Origin: JAFNGF01 sp964567045
GTDB lineage: Bacteria > Planctomycetota > Phycisphaerae > Sedimentisphaerales > Anaerobacaceae
Reading direction: 5' to 3'
NCBI GenBank assembly: GCA_964567045.1
Contig: CAZMLE010000018.1
Span: 1-61,374 of the forward strand
Length of the DNA: 61,374 nucleotides
Below the pieces are notes generated by a model. It had not been told where the DNA came from, ran no database searches, and saw only the letters and a list, made by a program, of their open reading frames with translations. Of the stretch, positions 34,966 to 42,770 are shown piece after piece (position 1 is the stretch's first letter; each line of letters begins with the position of its first letter). The position numbers and the translations under genes were made by a program.

Positions 34966-35844
34966 TTACAGATTGGTGCTTACCTGGTCGCCAGCTTGTG
35001 GCGGCTGCTCCGCCTTTAGAAGCTCCAGGATGCCAACGGCCTTTTCAGGTTCAACGTCTAAAATCAAAATATCACAAATGAATTTGTCACCACGGACGAC
35101 GTGGAATTTCATCGCTTCCTTGACGCCGTGTGCCCGGCCAAGGGATATTTCGGCCATCTTGTTGGGCAAATCCACGTTTATTACGCGTCCCTTCAGGCCG
35201 ATGTCCTTGGTGACAGGCGGCGCCGGTCGGGCCTTGCCTGTTATTGGTGTCACTGGCTTGGCTGGGGCAACCACTTGGCCGTACTGCCGCAGGAATTGAT
35301 CCAGCTTGGTCTGCAGCTCGGTCCTTTCCTCGACCAGCCGTTTGCCCTGTTCCTGCATGGTCGCTATTATCGCCATCTTCTCCAGCAGAACCCTGCTGGT
35401 TTCTTTGTGCTGGCTTCGTTCCTTGATAAGGTCTGCTTCGACAGTCTCCAGCCTGGCGATCGCATTCTTCAACACTAGTCCCTGCTGGTCGTTGGTTTTG
35501 GTAAGGGCCTCGACTATGGCGGCAAAGCTGTCGACTCTCGCAAGCAGCTCGTCTTTTGTCCTGTTGACCTTATCAAGCTCAGCCCCGAGTTCGCCGATCT
35601 TTATTTTGTGCGAGGCAATTTCCTCATTTAGCTTTGCCTTCTCCCGATCGGTTTGCTCGATTTTTTCTCTCAATTGTTTGCCGGCACTTCTCTCTTTCTC
35701 CTGTGCGGCCCGCAGGTCGGTGTAGGCTTGGTCATACTTTTGCCTGAAGTTCTCGGCGTTGGCAACGTAGGTTGCAACCAGGCCGCAGAGGAAGATCGAA
35801 CATACCGTCAAGAGGACTATCAGGACCTTCGTAAGCGTGCTCAA
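34966..35844 (-). CDS. Membrane-anchored coiled-coil protein of the mre cluster
   Basis: 292 residues. N-terminal membrane anchor (about 5-27), a long coiled coil (about 30-190, Lys/Glu/Leu-rich heptads such as EKERSAGKQLREKIEQTDRE) and a C-terminal beta domain (about 215-290) with GLKGRVINVDLPNKMAEISLG and VVRGDKFICDILILDVE. The fold order recalls MreC-like proteins, but the motifs differ. The start is TTG behind AAGGAG. First gene of the mre cluster; function not known. Confidence 0.8.
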   Translation of the reverse strand: MSTLTKVLIVLLTVCSIFLCGLVATYVANAENFRQKYDQAYTDLRAAQEKERSAGKQLREKIEQTDREKAKLNEEIASHKIKIGELGAELDKVNRTKDELLARVDSFAAIVEALTKTNDQQGLVLKNAIARLETVEADLIKERSQHKETSRVLLEKMAIIATMQEQGKRLVEERTELQTKLDQFLRQYGQVVAPAKPVTPITGKARPAPPVTKDIGLKGRVINVDLPNKMAEISLGRAHGVKEAMKFHVVRGDKFICDILILDVEPEKAVGILELLKAEQPPQAGDQVSTNL

Positions 35845-36116
35845 GACAGGCTCCTTTCGCTAACCGGTACTTTCGTCGCACTTCATGCCGTACGCCCGAT
35901 AAATCATCGGCAGGTGTACCGGACACATAAAATGTTCCGATAACCTCACTTGCCAAAAGTCACAGGATGTCAGCCTAAGTCTTGCTCTTCAGCGTACATA
36001 CTACAATTTTACGTTTAAAGTTAGGAAAGGTCAAGTTATTTTTGCTAAATAGCCCAAATAAAATGGACACTGGCAATGTACAATGGGCAAAGAAATGAGG
36101 ACAGGCGTGGGGCTAA
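35845..36116. other. Intergenic gap before the mre cluster
   Basis: No gene. It must carry the promoter of the mre cluster on the minus strand, but I find no clear -35/-10 pair. Confidence 0.3.
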
Positions 36117-37145
36117 TTATCTTCGCATCGCACACTGGAGAGCGGCCTTGGCGGCAGCAATGCAGACAAATTTGGACTCATCTTTCAGCAACTGGGGCAG
36201 ATATTTGGTCAGAGTTTTTGTGCCAATCTGACCTATTGCCAGTGCCGTCAGCACGTTAACTCGCTCCAGGCTCTCTTTATCCAGGTCGGCTGTAAGATTC
36301 TTGGTAAACACTTCGAGGACCTTTGGCTCGCCTATTGGGTCCTGGAACTTGCCAAGCTGCTCCGCCGCAGCAAGACGGACTTCTAATACACCATCATCCA
36401 GCATAGTAATCAGAGCGTTCTTGGCCTGTTCGGTTCCCAGAGCACCCATCGCTCTTATACCCACCACCCTATCGTCGGCGTAAGCACTTATTAGCATGGC
36501 CCACAGCTTCGGATACATGTTCTGGTCACCTAACATTGCCAGGGCTTCTGCCGCCTGGAATCTGACCCTGTCATTGGAATCTCTCCGTTGCAGAGTCCAC
36601 CACAAGGCCTTTTGAGTAAGCGTGCTGCGGTCGCCGCTTTTGCCCAGCAGCAAAGCAGCGTTAGCTCTGACGGTCTGGTCGTCACTGGCAACGGCGTTTT
36701 GAAACACTTTTAGATACTCCGGGCGGCCGAGCTTGGTCAGGCTGTAGGCCGCCGCTATGACCACGTTCTGGTCTTTGTCCTTTAATAGCTGCATCAGGTC
36801 GTTTTCGGCCAGACCATACTTCAGATCGCCCAAAGCTAAAATAGCCAAAAACCTGACCGGCACAAATTGGTCGTTCACAAGCCGTTGCACCTTCGGCATC
36901 AAGGGAACCGTCTTGGTGGCCGCGACAACTTCGATGGCATTAGCCCTGACTGGCGGGTCACTGTCAGCCAGGCCTTGCTGGACAATTCGGAAGGCTTCCG
37001 GTACAAGACTATTGACAGAGACATCCTCCGGCGGGACTGTATTTGTTTGCAATGCCTTATCGCAGCCGACGACGAGCAACACCACACAGCCGAACAGTAC
37101 CGCCGCAGCTGGCAATTTCGAAATTTTCTTGGGCATATTTTTCAT
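36117..37145 (-). CDS. HEAT-repeat lipoprotein
   Basis: 342 residues. The signal VLLVVGC places a lipobox Cys at about 28. The mature part is a stack of HEAT repeats (DSDPPVRANAIEVVAA, DQNVVIAAAYSLTKLG, DDQTVRANAALLLGKSG, NDRVRFQAAEALAMLG, DGVLEVRLAAAEQLGKF), a protein-binding solenoid without catalytic residues. It starts four bases after the end of lnt, the enzyme that completes lipoprotein maturation, so the two are co-transcribed. Partner unknown. Confidence 0.85.
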   Translation of the reverse strand: MKNMPKKISKLPAAAVLFGCVVLLVVGCDKALQTNTVPPEDVSVNSLVPEAFRIVQQGLADSDPPVRANAIEVVAATKTVPLMPKVQRLVNDQFVPVRFLAILALGDLKYGLAENDLMQLLKDKDQNVVIAAAYSLTKLGRPEYLKVFQNAVASDDQTVRANAALLLGKSGDRSTLTQKALWWTLQRRDSNDRVRFQAAEALAMLGDQNMYPKLWAMLISAYADDRVVGIRAMGALGTEQAKNALITMLDDGVLEVRLAAAEQLGKFQDPIGEPKVLEVFTKNLTADLDKESLERVNVLTALAIGQIGTKTLTKYLPQLLKDESKFVCIAAAKAALQCAMRR

Positions 37146-37149
37146 TCGG

Positions 37150-38991
37150 CTACCCTGCCACGCGAGTTTTTATTTTTGGCTTTATAAATCTTGCCCATAA
37201 CATCAACATTATGAGCAGAACAAAACAGGCTGTACAAGAGAAATCCAGCCATTGGCCATATCTACTGAAAAAGGCGACCCTACTATCTATCGGCATTTTG
37301 CCCAAGAACCATCCAGCCATACCTTTTCGTTCCATTGCTTTGGCCGGAAAATCGCCGCTTGCTGCGATGTAGCTGTCTTGTATTCGGCCCAGTGAATCAA
37401 TCAGGCAGCTTATGCCGGTATTCACGCTTCGCAGTACCGCCAGTCTATTTTCGACGGCCCTGAAGACACAGACAGCAGCGTGCTGAGGCTGCTCTGCACT
37501 GGGGTAAACCTTTGCGTTTTTGAACCTTACAAACCAGCCGTCGTTGCTTATATTTACCAGCCAATCCACACGCTTTTGCCCATGCTCGTCCAGGGCAAAT
37601 CTCCGCGCGATGGCAGGGATAGTATCTTCGTAACAGATTATCACCCCAAATCGGAATTTCGAATCCCTCGGCTTCGCTCGGGACAGGTTTGGAATTTCAA
37701 ATTTGAAATTTGAAATCTCAAAAGCGGTGTATTCGCTGCCGTAGTCGAGCGAATAATCGTAGTGGTACGGTATAAATTCCAGCTTCATCAGAAAGTCATA
37801 GAACCAGGGCACAGTTTTTCTTAGCGGCAGCACTTCTCCAAAGGGTACCAGATGGATTTTGTCGTAATGCTGTGGCGCCTGTGTCCCATCAGGGCGATAC
37901 AAAAAAGCAGAGTTGTATCTTTCGCCCAGGCGAATGGTCGAATCATCCTGGAATTCGGGCTTGCCGCCGCCGTATGCGCCGACAAGCACATAAGCGGTGT
38001 CTTTGGCGTGCTTTTTAAGGGCCTGGTCGAAAGCCATGTAAGAATGTGAAGGGTCTAATAGTGCCAGTATCTCCGGATTCAATGTTGCCTGGACCATTGT
38101 TTCCGGCCAGACGATAAGTTTGGCCCCGGCCCGGGCACTTTCCTTGCTTTTTTTCATCAGGTCGTCAAACAATCTGTCGGATTCGGCAAACGACTTCTTC
38201 ACCGACTGCGGAACGTTCGATTGCAAAGATGCGACCAGAGGCCCTTGGGTGATAAAATCCGGCGATTGACTTATTCTCCAGCGACCGTATGCAACAGCCG
38301 CGATCACCGCCGCACATACTAAGGCTGTTTTCAAAAACATTGTCATTCTGAGCGAAGCGAAGAATCTCATAATTGTCACGGGTAGAGGAGACCCTTCGCT
38401 GCGCTCAGGGTGACAGGAAATGGCGGCAATTATCAGTTCCGCCAGCAGGCCGTTGACCATCGCCACAAGAAAAGAGACGCCCGCTGCGCCGAATATGTCC
38501 GCAATTTGTATGAGCGTGATATTGGCATACTGGCTGTGAGCAAGAAACCGCCAGAAAAAGCCGCCTAACAGAAAGCCTTGCAGCCGCTCGGCCCCCACAA
38601 CCAAAACAGGCGTGGCAATAAATAACGGAATCTTCTTGGCTCGGCAGAAGCGCAGAGATAGTGCCAGCATCGGCCAAAGCAAAGCGGTGTACAGGCAAAA
38701 GATCGCCCAGCCCAGGATGGTGATGGGAAACACCCAATATAGATTACCCAGCCAGTAGCACAGCGAAACGATATAGGCGGCAAGGGCTAAGCGTTCGGGT
38801 TTTGCCTGCGGCGAGCAGGCAAGAATAAAAGGCACCAGCGATATCCATGCCAGCAGCGACCAGCCAATTGGCGGCTGAATCACCGTCAGCATGGCCGTGC
38901 TGGCGACAAAGGACAGAGGACAGACGACAGAGGACAGACCACTTGACTTCTGTCTTCTGTCTTCCGTTTTCTGTCTTCCGTCTTTTTTCAA
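37150..38991 (-). CDS. lnt: Apolipoprotein N-acyltransferase Lnt with repeat-derived inserts
   Basis: 613 residues, longer than the usual 500-530. Six to eight N-terminal membrane helices are followed by the nitrilase-like periplasmic domain. The catalytic triad is present: E297 (VWPET), K378 (YDKIHLVPFGEVLP) and C453 (IICYED). It acylates the N-terminus of diacylglyceryl lipoproteins at the inner membrane. Three stretches come from dispersed repeats: residues about 2-19 (ACAGAAG-type), 193-217 (element 38341-38415, exactly 75 bp) and about 424-447 (37650-37720). All keep the frame. The start is TTG overlapping the stop of the DNA methylase (TTGA); the next in-frame ATG is at 38892. The HEAT lipoprotein follows. 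Confidence 0.9.
   Translation of the reverse strand: MKKDGRQKTEDRRQKSSGLSSVVCPLSFVASTAMLTVIQPPIGWSLLAWISLVPFILACSPQAKPERLALAAYIVSLCYWLGNLYWVFPITILGWAIFCLYTALLWPMLALSLRFCRAKKIPLFIATPVLVVGAERLQGFLLGGFFWRFLAHSQYANITLIQIADIFGAAGVSFLVAMVNGLLAELIIAAISCHPERSEGSPLPVTIMRFFASLRMTMFLKTALVCAAVIAAVAYGRWRISQSPDFITQGPLVASLQSNVPQSVKKSFAESDRLFDDLMKKSKESARAGAKLIVWPETMVQATLNPEILALLDPSHSYMAFDQALKKHAKDTAYVLVGAYGGGKPEFQDDSTIRLGERYNSAFLYRPDGTQAPQHYDKIHLVPFGEVLPLRKTVPWFYDFLMKLEFIPYHYDYSLDYGSEYTAFEISNFKFEIPNLSRAKPRDSKFRFGVIICYEDTIPAIARRFALDEHGQKRVDWLVNISNDGWFVRFKNAKVYPSAEQPQHAAVCVFRAVENRLAVLRSVNTGISCLIDSLGRIQDSYIAASGDFPAKAMERKGMAGWFLGKMPIDSRVAFFSRYGQWLDFSCTACFVLLIMLMLWARFIKPKIKTRVAG
37650..37720. repeat. Dispersed repeat inside lnt (catalytic domain)
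   Basis: Consists of TCGGAATTTCGAATCCC, CTTCGCTCGGGACAGGTTTGG and TTCAAATTTGAAATTTGAA. It is translated as FEISNFKFEIPNLSRAKPRD between Lnt strands, just before the catalytic Cys motif. Confidence 0.8.
38341..38415. repeat. 75-bp dispersed palindromic element inside lnt
   Basis: Ends are imperfect inverted repeats of about 28 bp (TGTCATTCTGAGCGAAGCGA and its partner ending CGCTCAGGGTGACA). Length is exactly 25 codons. It is translated as CHPERSEGSP ... FFASLRMT within a membrane segment. Confidence 0.9.
38906..38988. repeat. GACAGAGG/CTTCTGTCTTC dispersed repeat at lnt start
   Basis: GACAGAGGACAGACGACAG on the left and CTTCTGTCTTCTGTCTTCCG on the right form an imperfect inverted pair. A related element lies at 21150-21185. 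It encodes the first part of Lnt (GRQKTEDRRQK) and may have displaced the original start. Confidence 0.75.
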
Positions 38992-39935
38992 CCGCCCAGG
39001 TCCTTCAAAGCCGATATCATTTCCTGCGGACTATATCGCTTCTGGCTATTCGTTCGGACCGCGAGTTGATTTGTGAACAGCCGCAAAAGCTTTCTGTCGG
39101 CAGTAATCTCTTCTACCGGTCTATTCATGTCAGACAAAAGCCGTTTCGCTTCGTTTAACTCGGCTGCGCTCAAGAATAAATTGCCCTGGCTTTGCTCTTG
39201 CAACCGGGTCAAACGTTCGTTTGCATTTTCAACGTACTTTTCCGATATCTCAATGCCGAGATAATTTCTGCCCAATTGATACGCTGCTGCTGCGGTTGTT
39301 CCGGAGCCGCTAAAAGGATCGAGCACACAATCTGTGGGGTTGGAGCTTACTGCTATGATTCTTTTGAGCAGGTTCTCGGGCATTTGACAAGGGTGCCAAC
39401 CTTCGCGTTCATTGAATGTTCCGCAGACACGCGAAAACTCCTGCCAAACATCGTTGGGCATTTTGCCTGTGGGGTTGGCGCGTCTGTCGTCGTAAATTAA
39501 CTGCCGATCTGAAGGAACACGAACTACAAGGTCGTTGAAAGTAAAGCGTTTTTTGTCGTTGACAAGATAAAATATGTGTGTGTGCGAGCGGGCGAATTTT
39601 CTTTTTAGCTGTTGGCCGAACGTATAGTGCCAGATAATCCAGTTGCGCATAAAAAGGCCCAATTCGTCGGCTATGATTTTCACGTTCGCGGCATAGTCAT
39701 CGCCTATCGCTATGTAGAATGAGCCGTGCGGCTTTAAGACCTTTTTGCACACACTCATCCAGTCTTTTGTCCATGCGATGTAGTTTTTGCTTTTGACCTT
39801 GTCGCAGTATTTATCGTATTTATAGCCAATATTAAAAGGCGGATCGGCAAAGATAAGGTCGGCGAAAGGCTCAGCAACCTTGCTCAGGACTTCGACGCAG
39901 TCGCCGCATATTATCTTGTTAAGGAATTCTTGCAT
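38988..39935 (-). CDS. DNA methyltransferase, beta-type N6-adenine/N4-cytosine
   Basis: 315 residues. Motif IV DPPF (about 31-34, within DLIFADPPFNIGYKY) precedes motif I DPFSGSGTT (about 200-208), the order of the beta class to which CcrM belongs. GDCVEVL at the start and WHPCQMPENLLKRII before motif I are typical. A C-terminal extension of about 70 residues is of unknown role. The target is not readable. No restriction gene is adjacent; it heads an operon with lnt (stop/start overlap), which suggests a housekeeping or regulatory enzyme rather than a restriction partner. Confidence 0.9.
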   Translation of the reverse strand: MQEFLNKIICGDCVEVLSKVAEPFADLIFADPPFNIGYKYDKYCDKVKSKNYIAWTKDWMSVCKKVLKPHGSFYIAIGDDYAANVKIIADELGLFMRNWIIWHYTFGQQLKRKFARSHTHIFYLVNDKKRFTFNDLVVRVPSDRQLIYDDRRANPTGKMPNDVWQEFSRVCGTFNEREGWHPCQMPENLLKRIIAVSSNPTDCVLDPFSGSGTTAAAAYQLGRNYLGIEISEKYVENANERLTRLQEQSQGNLFLSAAELNEAKRLLSDMNRPVEEITADRKLLRLFTNQLAVRTNSQKRYSPQEMISALKDLGG

Positions 39936-40006
39936 GCCGATATCTTACAAACTGCCGCTCAGTTTTCAAGGCCGTGCCAGACCGCGGAAGGCAAAAGTGA
40001 GTCGGT

Positions 40007-40354
40007 TCATGGCCTCTGGTTCGAGAGAGCTTTTTCCAGATGAGTTACCAAGGAGGGAATGTCAACCGAAACAATTTCCCAAACGACATCGAGATCGACA
40101 TCGAAGTACCCATGGATCAAGCGGTCTCTAGTTCCTGCGATCTGCTTCCACGGAATCTCAGGGTACTCTCGCCTACATTGCTCGGAAACATTCTTTGCCG
40201 CTTCACCGACGACTTCCAGGAGTCTTACTACCGAAAGCGCGAGTTTTTCATCCTTATCGAGGTCGCAGCGCCTACGCTTTCTGGTGAACTCCATTGCCTT
40301 GCGTGCCGCATCGAGCATGTGGCGCAGGCGAACCGAGTCTTCAGTTCTGCTCAT
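40007..40354 (-). CDS. hepT: HepT-like HEPN toxin (DUF86)
   Basis: 115 residues, all-helical. The HEPN signature is RDRLIHGYF near 77-85, with conserved Arg, His and Tyr (R-x4-6-H pattern); LEVVGEAAKNVS is also typical. In characterised pairs HepT is a toxin, inactivated when MntA adds AMP to the Tyr. It overlaps the end of the nucleotidyltransferase gene by 14 nt. The 51-bp gap to the methylase at 39935 has no gene. Confidence 0.9.
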   Translation of the reverse strand: MSRTEDSVRLRHMLDAARKAMEFTRKRRRCDLDKDEKLALSVVRLLEVVGEAAKNVSEQCRREYPEIPWKQIAGTRDRLIHGYFDVDLDVVWEIVSVDIPSLVTHLEKALSNQRP

Positions 40355-40640
40355 ACTGGACCTCGGCTTCTTTCAAGACTTTATCCCGGAAGTATCGGCT
40401 CAGGAATTTTGGGGTGTGAAGTTCGACATTCCTGCCCAGTAACTGGGCGAGTTCCTCCTGCATATCGAAGAAGGCGAATCCCGGCGTGCAGCCTTTCTGA
40501 AATTCCACCAGCACATCCACGTCACTGTCGGGCGTGAAATCACCTCGCAGAGCTGAGCCAAAGATAGCGAGTTTGCGGATATAATGCCGCTGGCAAAAGT
40601 CCGCGATTTTGTCCCGCGGTATAATCAGGTTTTTGTTCAT
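40341..40640 (-). CDS. mntA: MntA-like minimal nucleotidyltransferase antitoxin
   Basis: 99 residues. The GS-x10-D-x-D motif is complete: GSALRGDFTPDSDVDVLVEF at about 27-46, followed by FFDMQEELAQLLGRNVELHTP. Such proteins AMPylate the HEPN partner. The gene overlaps hepT by 14 nt and precedes it, the normal order in this toxin-antitoxin type. Confidence 0.9.
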   Translation of the reverse strand: MNKNLIIPRDKIADFCQRHYIRKLAIFGSALRGDFTPDSDVDVLVEFQKGCTPGFAFFDMQEELAQLLGRNVELHTPKFLSRYFRDKVLKEAEVQYEQN

Positions 40641-40703
40641 CGCTGTATCTTTAGCCGTTCCGAATTTTCAATGAGGAGATCCTTCGCTGCGCTCGGGACA
40701 AGC

Positions 40704-41375
40704 TTATGGCTTAATTACCTTTTGCTCCTGGAATGTCTTGCCGGTCAGGTAATCGGTGAAGGCAACCTTGACCGTCAATCCGCCAGAGGCGGATTTGAAT
40801 AGCTCGACCTTGTCGGCAACGTCGAACGTCAGCTTGTAGTTGCCGGCCAGTAGTGCGGTAAGCCAGAGTTTTTTCAGCTGGTCCGGCCCGATGTGCCATT
40901 CGGCCAGCAGGGCCTGGCCACCTTTTCTATTCAGGTCCCAAAGCTGCACCTCGACTGCGCCGGGCGACTTCACTGTGTCGCCATCCTGGTCAATCGGTTG
41001 TACGTAGACGATCAGTTTTTCTTTTTTGCCATCCTTGTTTTCATCGTGAAGACCGCTCAATCTGCCGATCTCGATCCGCTGGACGGACCAGAGCTCACGC
41101 TGATCCTTCGGTAGTGCTGTTAGGGTCTCTATCTGCTTTTTTAATCGTTCGTTTTCGGCTTTGGACTGTTCGAGCTGACTCTGCAGACGTGTTTTTTCCC
41201 GGCTTAACCGTTCAATTTGGCTACTCAACCCCGGTGTGGAAGGGGCGGCGTTTTGACAGCCTGCCGCCAATGCGAACATAAAAAAGCTCAAAGCCAAAAG
41301 CTGAAAGCTAAAAACTGTGGAGTTCGTTGGTTTTACGCTTTGAATGTTAAGCGTCTCGTTGGCTTTCTTGTTCAT
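40704..41375 (-). CDS. Coiled-coil lipoprotein of unknown function
   Basis: 223 residues. Signal ALSFFMFALAAGC gives a lipobox Cys at about 40; a coiled coil (about 50-88) follows, then a beta-rich domain (95-223) with GLHDENKDGKKEKLIVYVQP and KLTFDVADKVELF. The N-terminal stretch upstream of the lipobox is coded by an AAAGCTCAAAGCCAAAAGC repeat (41283-41320), read in frame. It starts 29 nt inside the clpP gene on the same strand, so it is likely coupled to it. The region 40641-40703 has a CTTCGCTGCGCTCGGGACA element only. Confidence 0.75.
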   Translation of the reverse strand: MNKKANETLNIQSVKPTNSTVFSFQLLALSFFMFALAAGCQNAAPSTPGLSSQIERLSREKTRLQSQLEQSKAENERLKKQIETLTALPKDQRELWSVQRIEIGRLSGLHDENKDGKKEKLIVYVQPIDQDGDTVKSPGAVEVQLWDLNRKGGQALLAEWHIGPDQLKKLWLTALLAGNYKLTFDVADKVELFKSASGGLTVKVAFTDYLTGKTFQEQKVIKP

Positions 41376-42012
41376 CTTCTTGCTGCTCTTTCTCTGCGTG
41401 CCTGACTATCTCAGGGGCCTTTTGCAGAATTCGGTCAGCCAATCCATAAGCTACTGCTTCTTGCGCGTCAAGCCAGAGATTTCGGTCGCAATCCTTTTCG
41501 ATTTTTTCCGGGGTTTGGCCCGTGTGTTTAGCCAGTATCTCGTAAAGTCGGGTTCGCAGCCGAAGTATTTCCTGTGCCTCGATATCCAGGTCGGTAGCGG
41601 GTCCTTCCAATATGCCGGTGATCAAGGGCTGGTGCAGCAGGATTCTGTTGTTTGCCAGCAGGAAGCGTTTGTCGGCTCTGCCCCCAGCCAGCAGCACTGC
41701 GGCCATGCTTGCCGCCTGGCCTATGCAATAAGTTGCCACGTCGCATCGCAAGAACTGCATGGTATCATAGACTGCCAGCCCGCCGGTAATTGAGCCGCCG
41801 GGAGAATTGATGTAGAAGTGGATGTCACTCTTATTGTCCTCGTTGCTCAAAAATAGCATCTGGGCGATAATCAAATTTGCGGTCGTGTCGCTCAGCACGC
41901 CGCCGAGGAAAATTATCCGATCCTTCAACAGTCTTGAGTAAATGTCGTATGCGCGTTCGGTTCGGCCGCTTTTTTCAATTACTATCGGGACCAAATTCTC
42001 ATTTACAATCAT
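41347..42012 (-). CDS. clpP: ClpP protease subunit (copy 2)
   Basis: 221 residues. Family motifs: FYINSPGGSITGGLAVYDTM, catalytic S102 in CIGQAASMAA, H127 in LLHQPL. The third triad position, normally Asp in (E/D)RD, is N178 (DCDRNLWLDA). ClpP forms the barrel of an ATP-dependent protease with ClpA/X-type unfoldases, which are not encoded here. Downstream in an operon from tig and the other clpP; the two copies may form a mixed barrel. Confidence 0.95.
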   Translation of the reverse strand: MIVNENLVPIVIEKSGRTERAYDIYSRLLKDRIIFLGGVLSDTTANLIIAQMLFLSNEDNKSDIHFYINSPGGSITGGLAVYDTMQFLRCDVATYCIGQAASMAAVLLAGGRADKRFLLANNRILLHQPLITGILEGPATDLDIEAQEILRLRTRLYEILAKHTGQTPEKIEKDCDRNLWLDAQEAVAYGLADRILQKAPEIVRHAEKEQQEDEQESQRDA

Positions 42013-42038
42013 TGTGGTTGCCCTCGTTGGTCAATTTA

Positions 42039-42096
42039 AGGACCCCGCGTTAAAACGCGGGGCTAAATATAGCCGGGTACTTTATTGCGGGGTCTT
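42039..42096. repeat. Hairpin repeat between the clpP genes
   Basis: CCCCGCGTTAAAACGCGGGG followed by CTAAATATAGCC and a second half-hairpin TTTATTGCGGGGTC. It belongs with the TTTAGCC hairpin family (11932, 12947). It overlaps the end of the upstream clpP and could attenuate read-through. Confidence 0.65.
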
Positions 42097-42738
42097 GTCC
42101 TTTTTGTCGTCTTTTTTGGCTTTATCTTCTTCGTGCAGGACTTCGTCAATAAGGCCGTACCGGCACGCCTCTTCCGCGGTCATATATCTATTTCTTTCGG
42201 TCTCGGCGGCGATCTTCTCTACCGGCTGGCCGGTGTGCTTTGCCAGGATTTCGTGAATCATTTTTTTGGCTTTGAGGATTTCTTCGGCCTGGATTTTGAT
42301 GTCTGCTGCCTGGCCGCTAACCCCGCCCCAGGGCTGATGCAGCATAACCTTGGCATGTGGCAGAGCGTGACGCTTGCCTTTCGTTCCGGCTGCCAGTACC
42401 AGGGCGGCTCCGGACTCGGCTCTGCCAATACAATAGGTTGCCACAGGAGAGCCAACAAAGCACATTGTATCGTAAATAGCCATCGTGTCGTCGACGCTGC
42501 CGCCGGGCGAATTAATGTATAGGCTGATTTCGGTGCCCCGTTTAAGATTATCAAGATACAGTATCTTCATAATGACCTCGGCGGCCCTGGCGTAGGATAT
42601 TTCGCCGATCAGAAAGACGATCCGGTTCTCCAGCAGCATATCATCGAGGCTCATCTGGCGATAACGCTGATATGGGCCGTACTGGTCGTACATGTCGAAA
42701 TTCTTAGCAGCGTCTCTCGGCGAGCGTTCAATAGGCAT
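42082..42738 (-). CDS. clpP: ClpP protease subunit (copy 1)
   Basis: 218 residues. YINSPGGSVDDTMAIYDTM, S109 in CIGRAESGAALVL, and H134 in MLHQPWGG are present. As in the second copy, the usual catalytic Asp is replaced, N183 in TERNRYMTAEEA. A Lys/Asp-rich tail (HEEDKAKKDDKKDK) closes it. AAGGG precedes the start. It follows tig after 32 nt; tig-clpP is a common bacterial order. Confidence 0.95.
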   Translation of the reverse strand: MPIERSPRDAAKNFDMYDQYGPYQRYRQMSLDDMLLENRIVFLIGEISYARAAEVIMKILYLDNLKRGTEISLYINSPGGSVDDTMAIYDTMCFVGSPVATYCIGRAESGAALVLAAGTKGKRHALPHAKVMLHQPWGGVSGQAADIKIQAEEILKAKKMIHEILAKHTGQPVEKIAAETERNRYMTAEEACRYGLIDEVLHEEDKAKKDDKKDKTPQ

Positions 42739-42770
42739 TGGCTACTTCCCTTAATTCGCTACGGAATTCA

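Noticed and set aside
38988..39935. Restriction-modification partner for the beta-class methylase
   Set aside because: The neighbours are lnt and a HepT/MntA pair; no endonuclease-like gene is adjacent.
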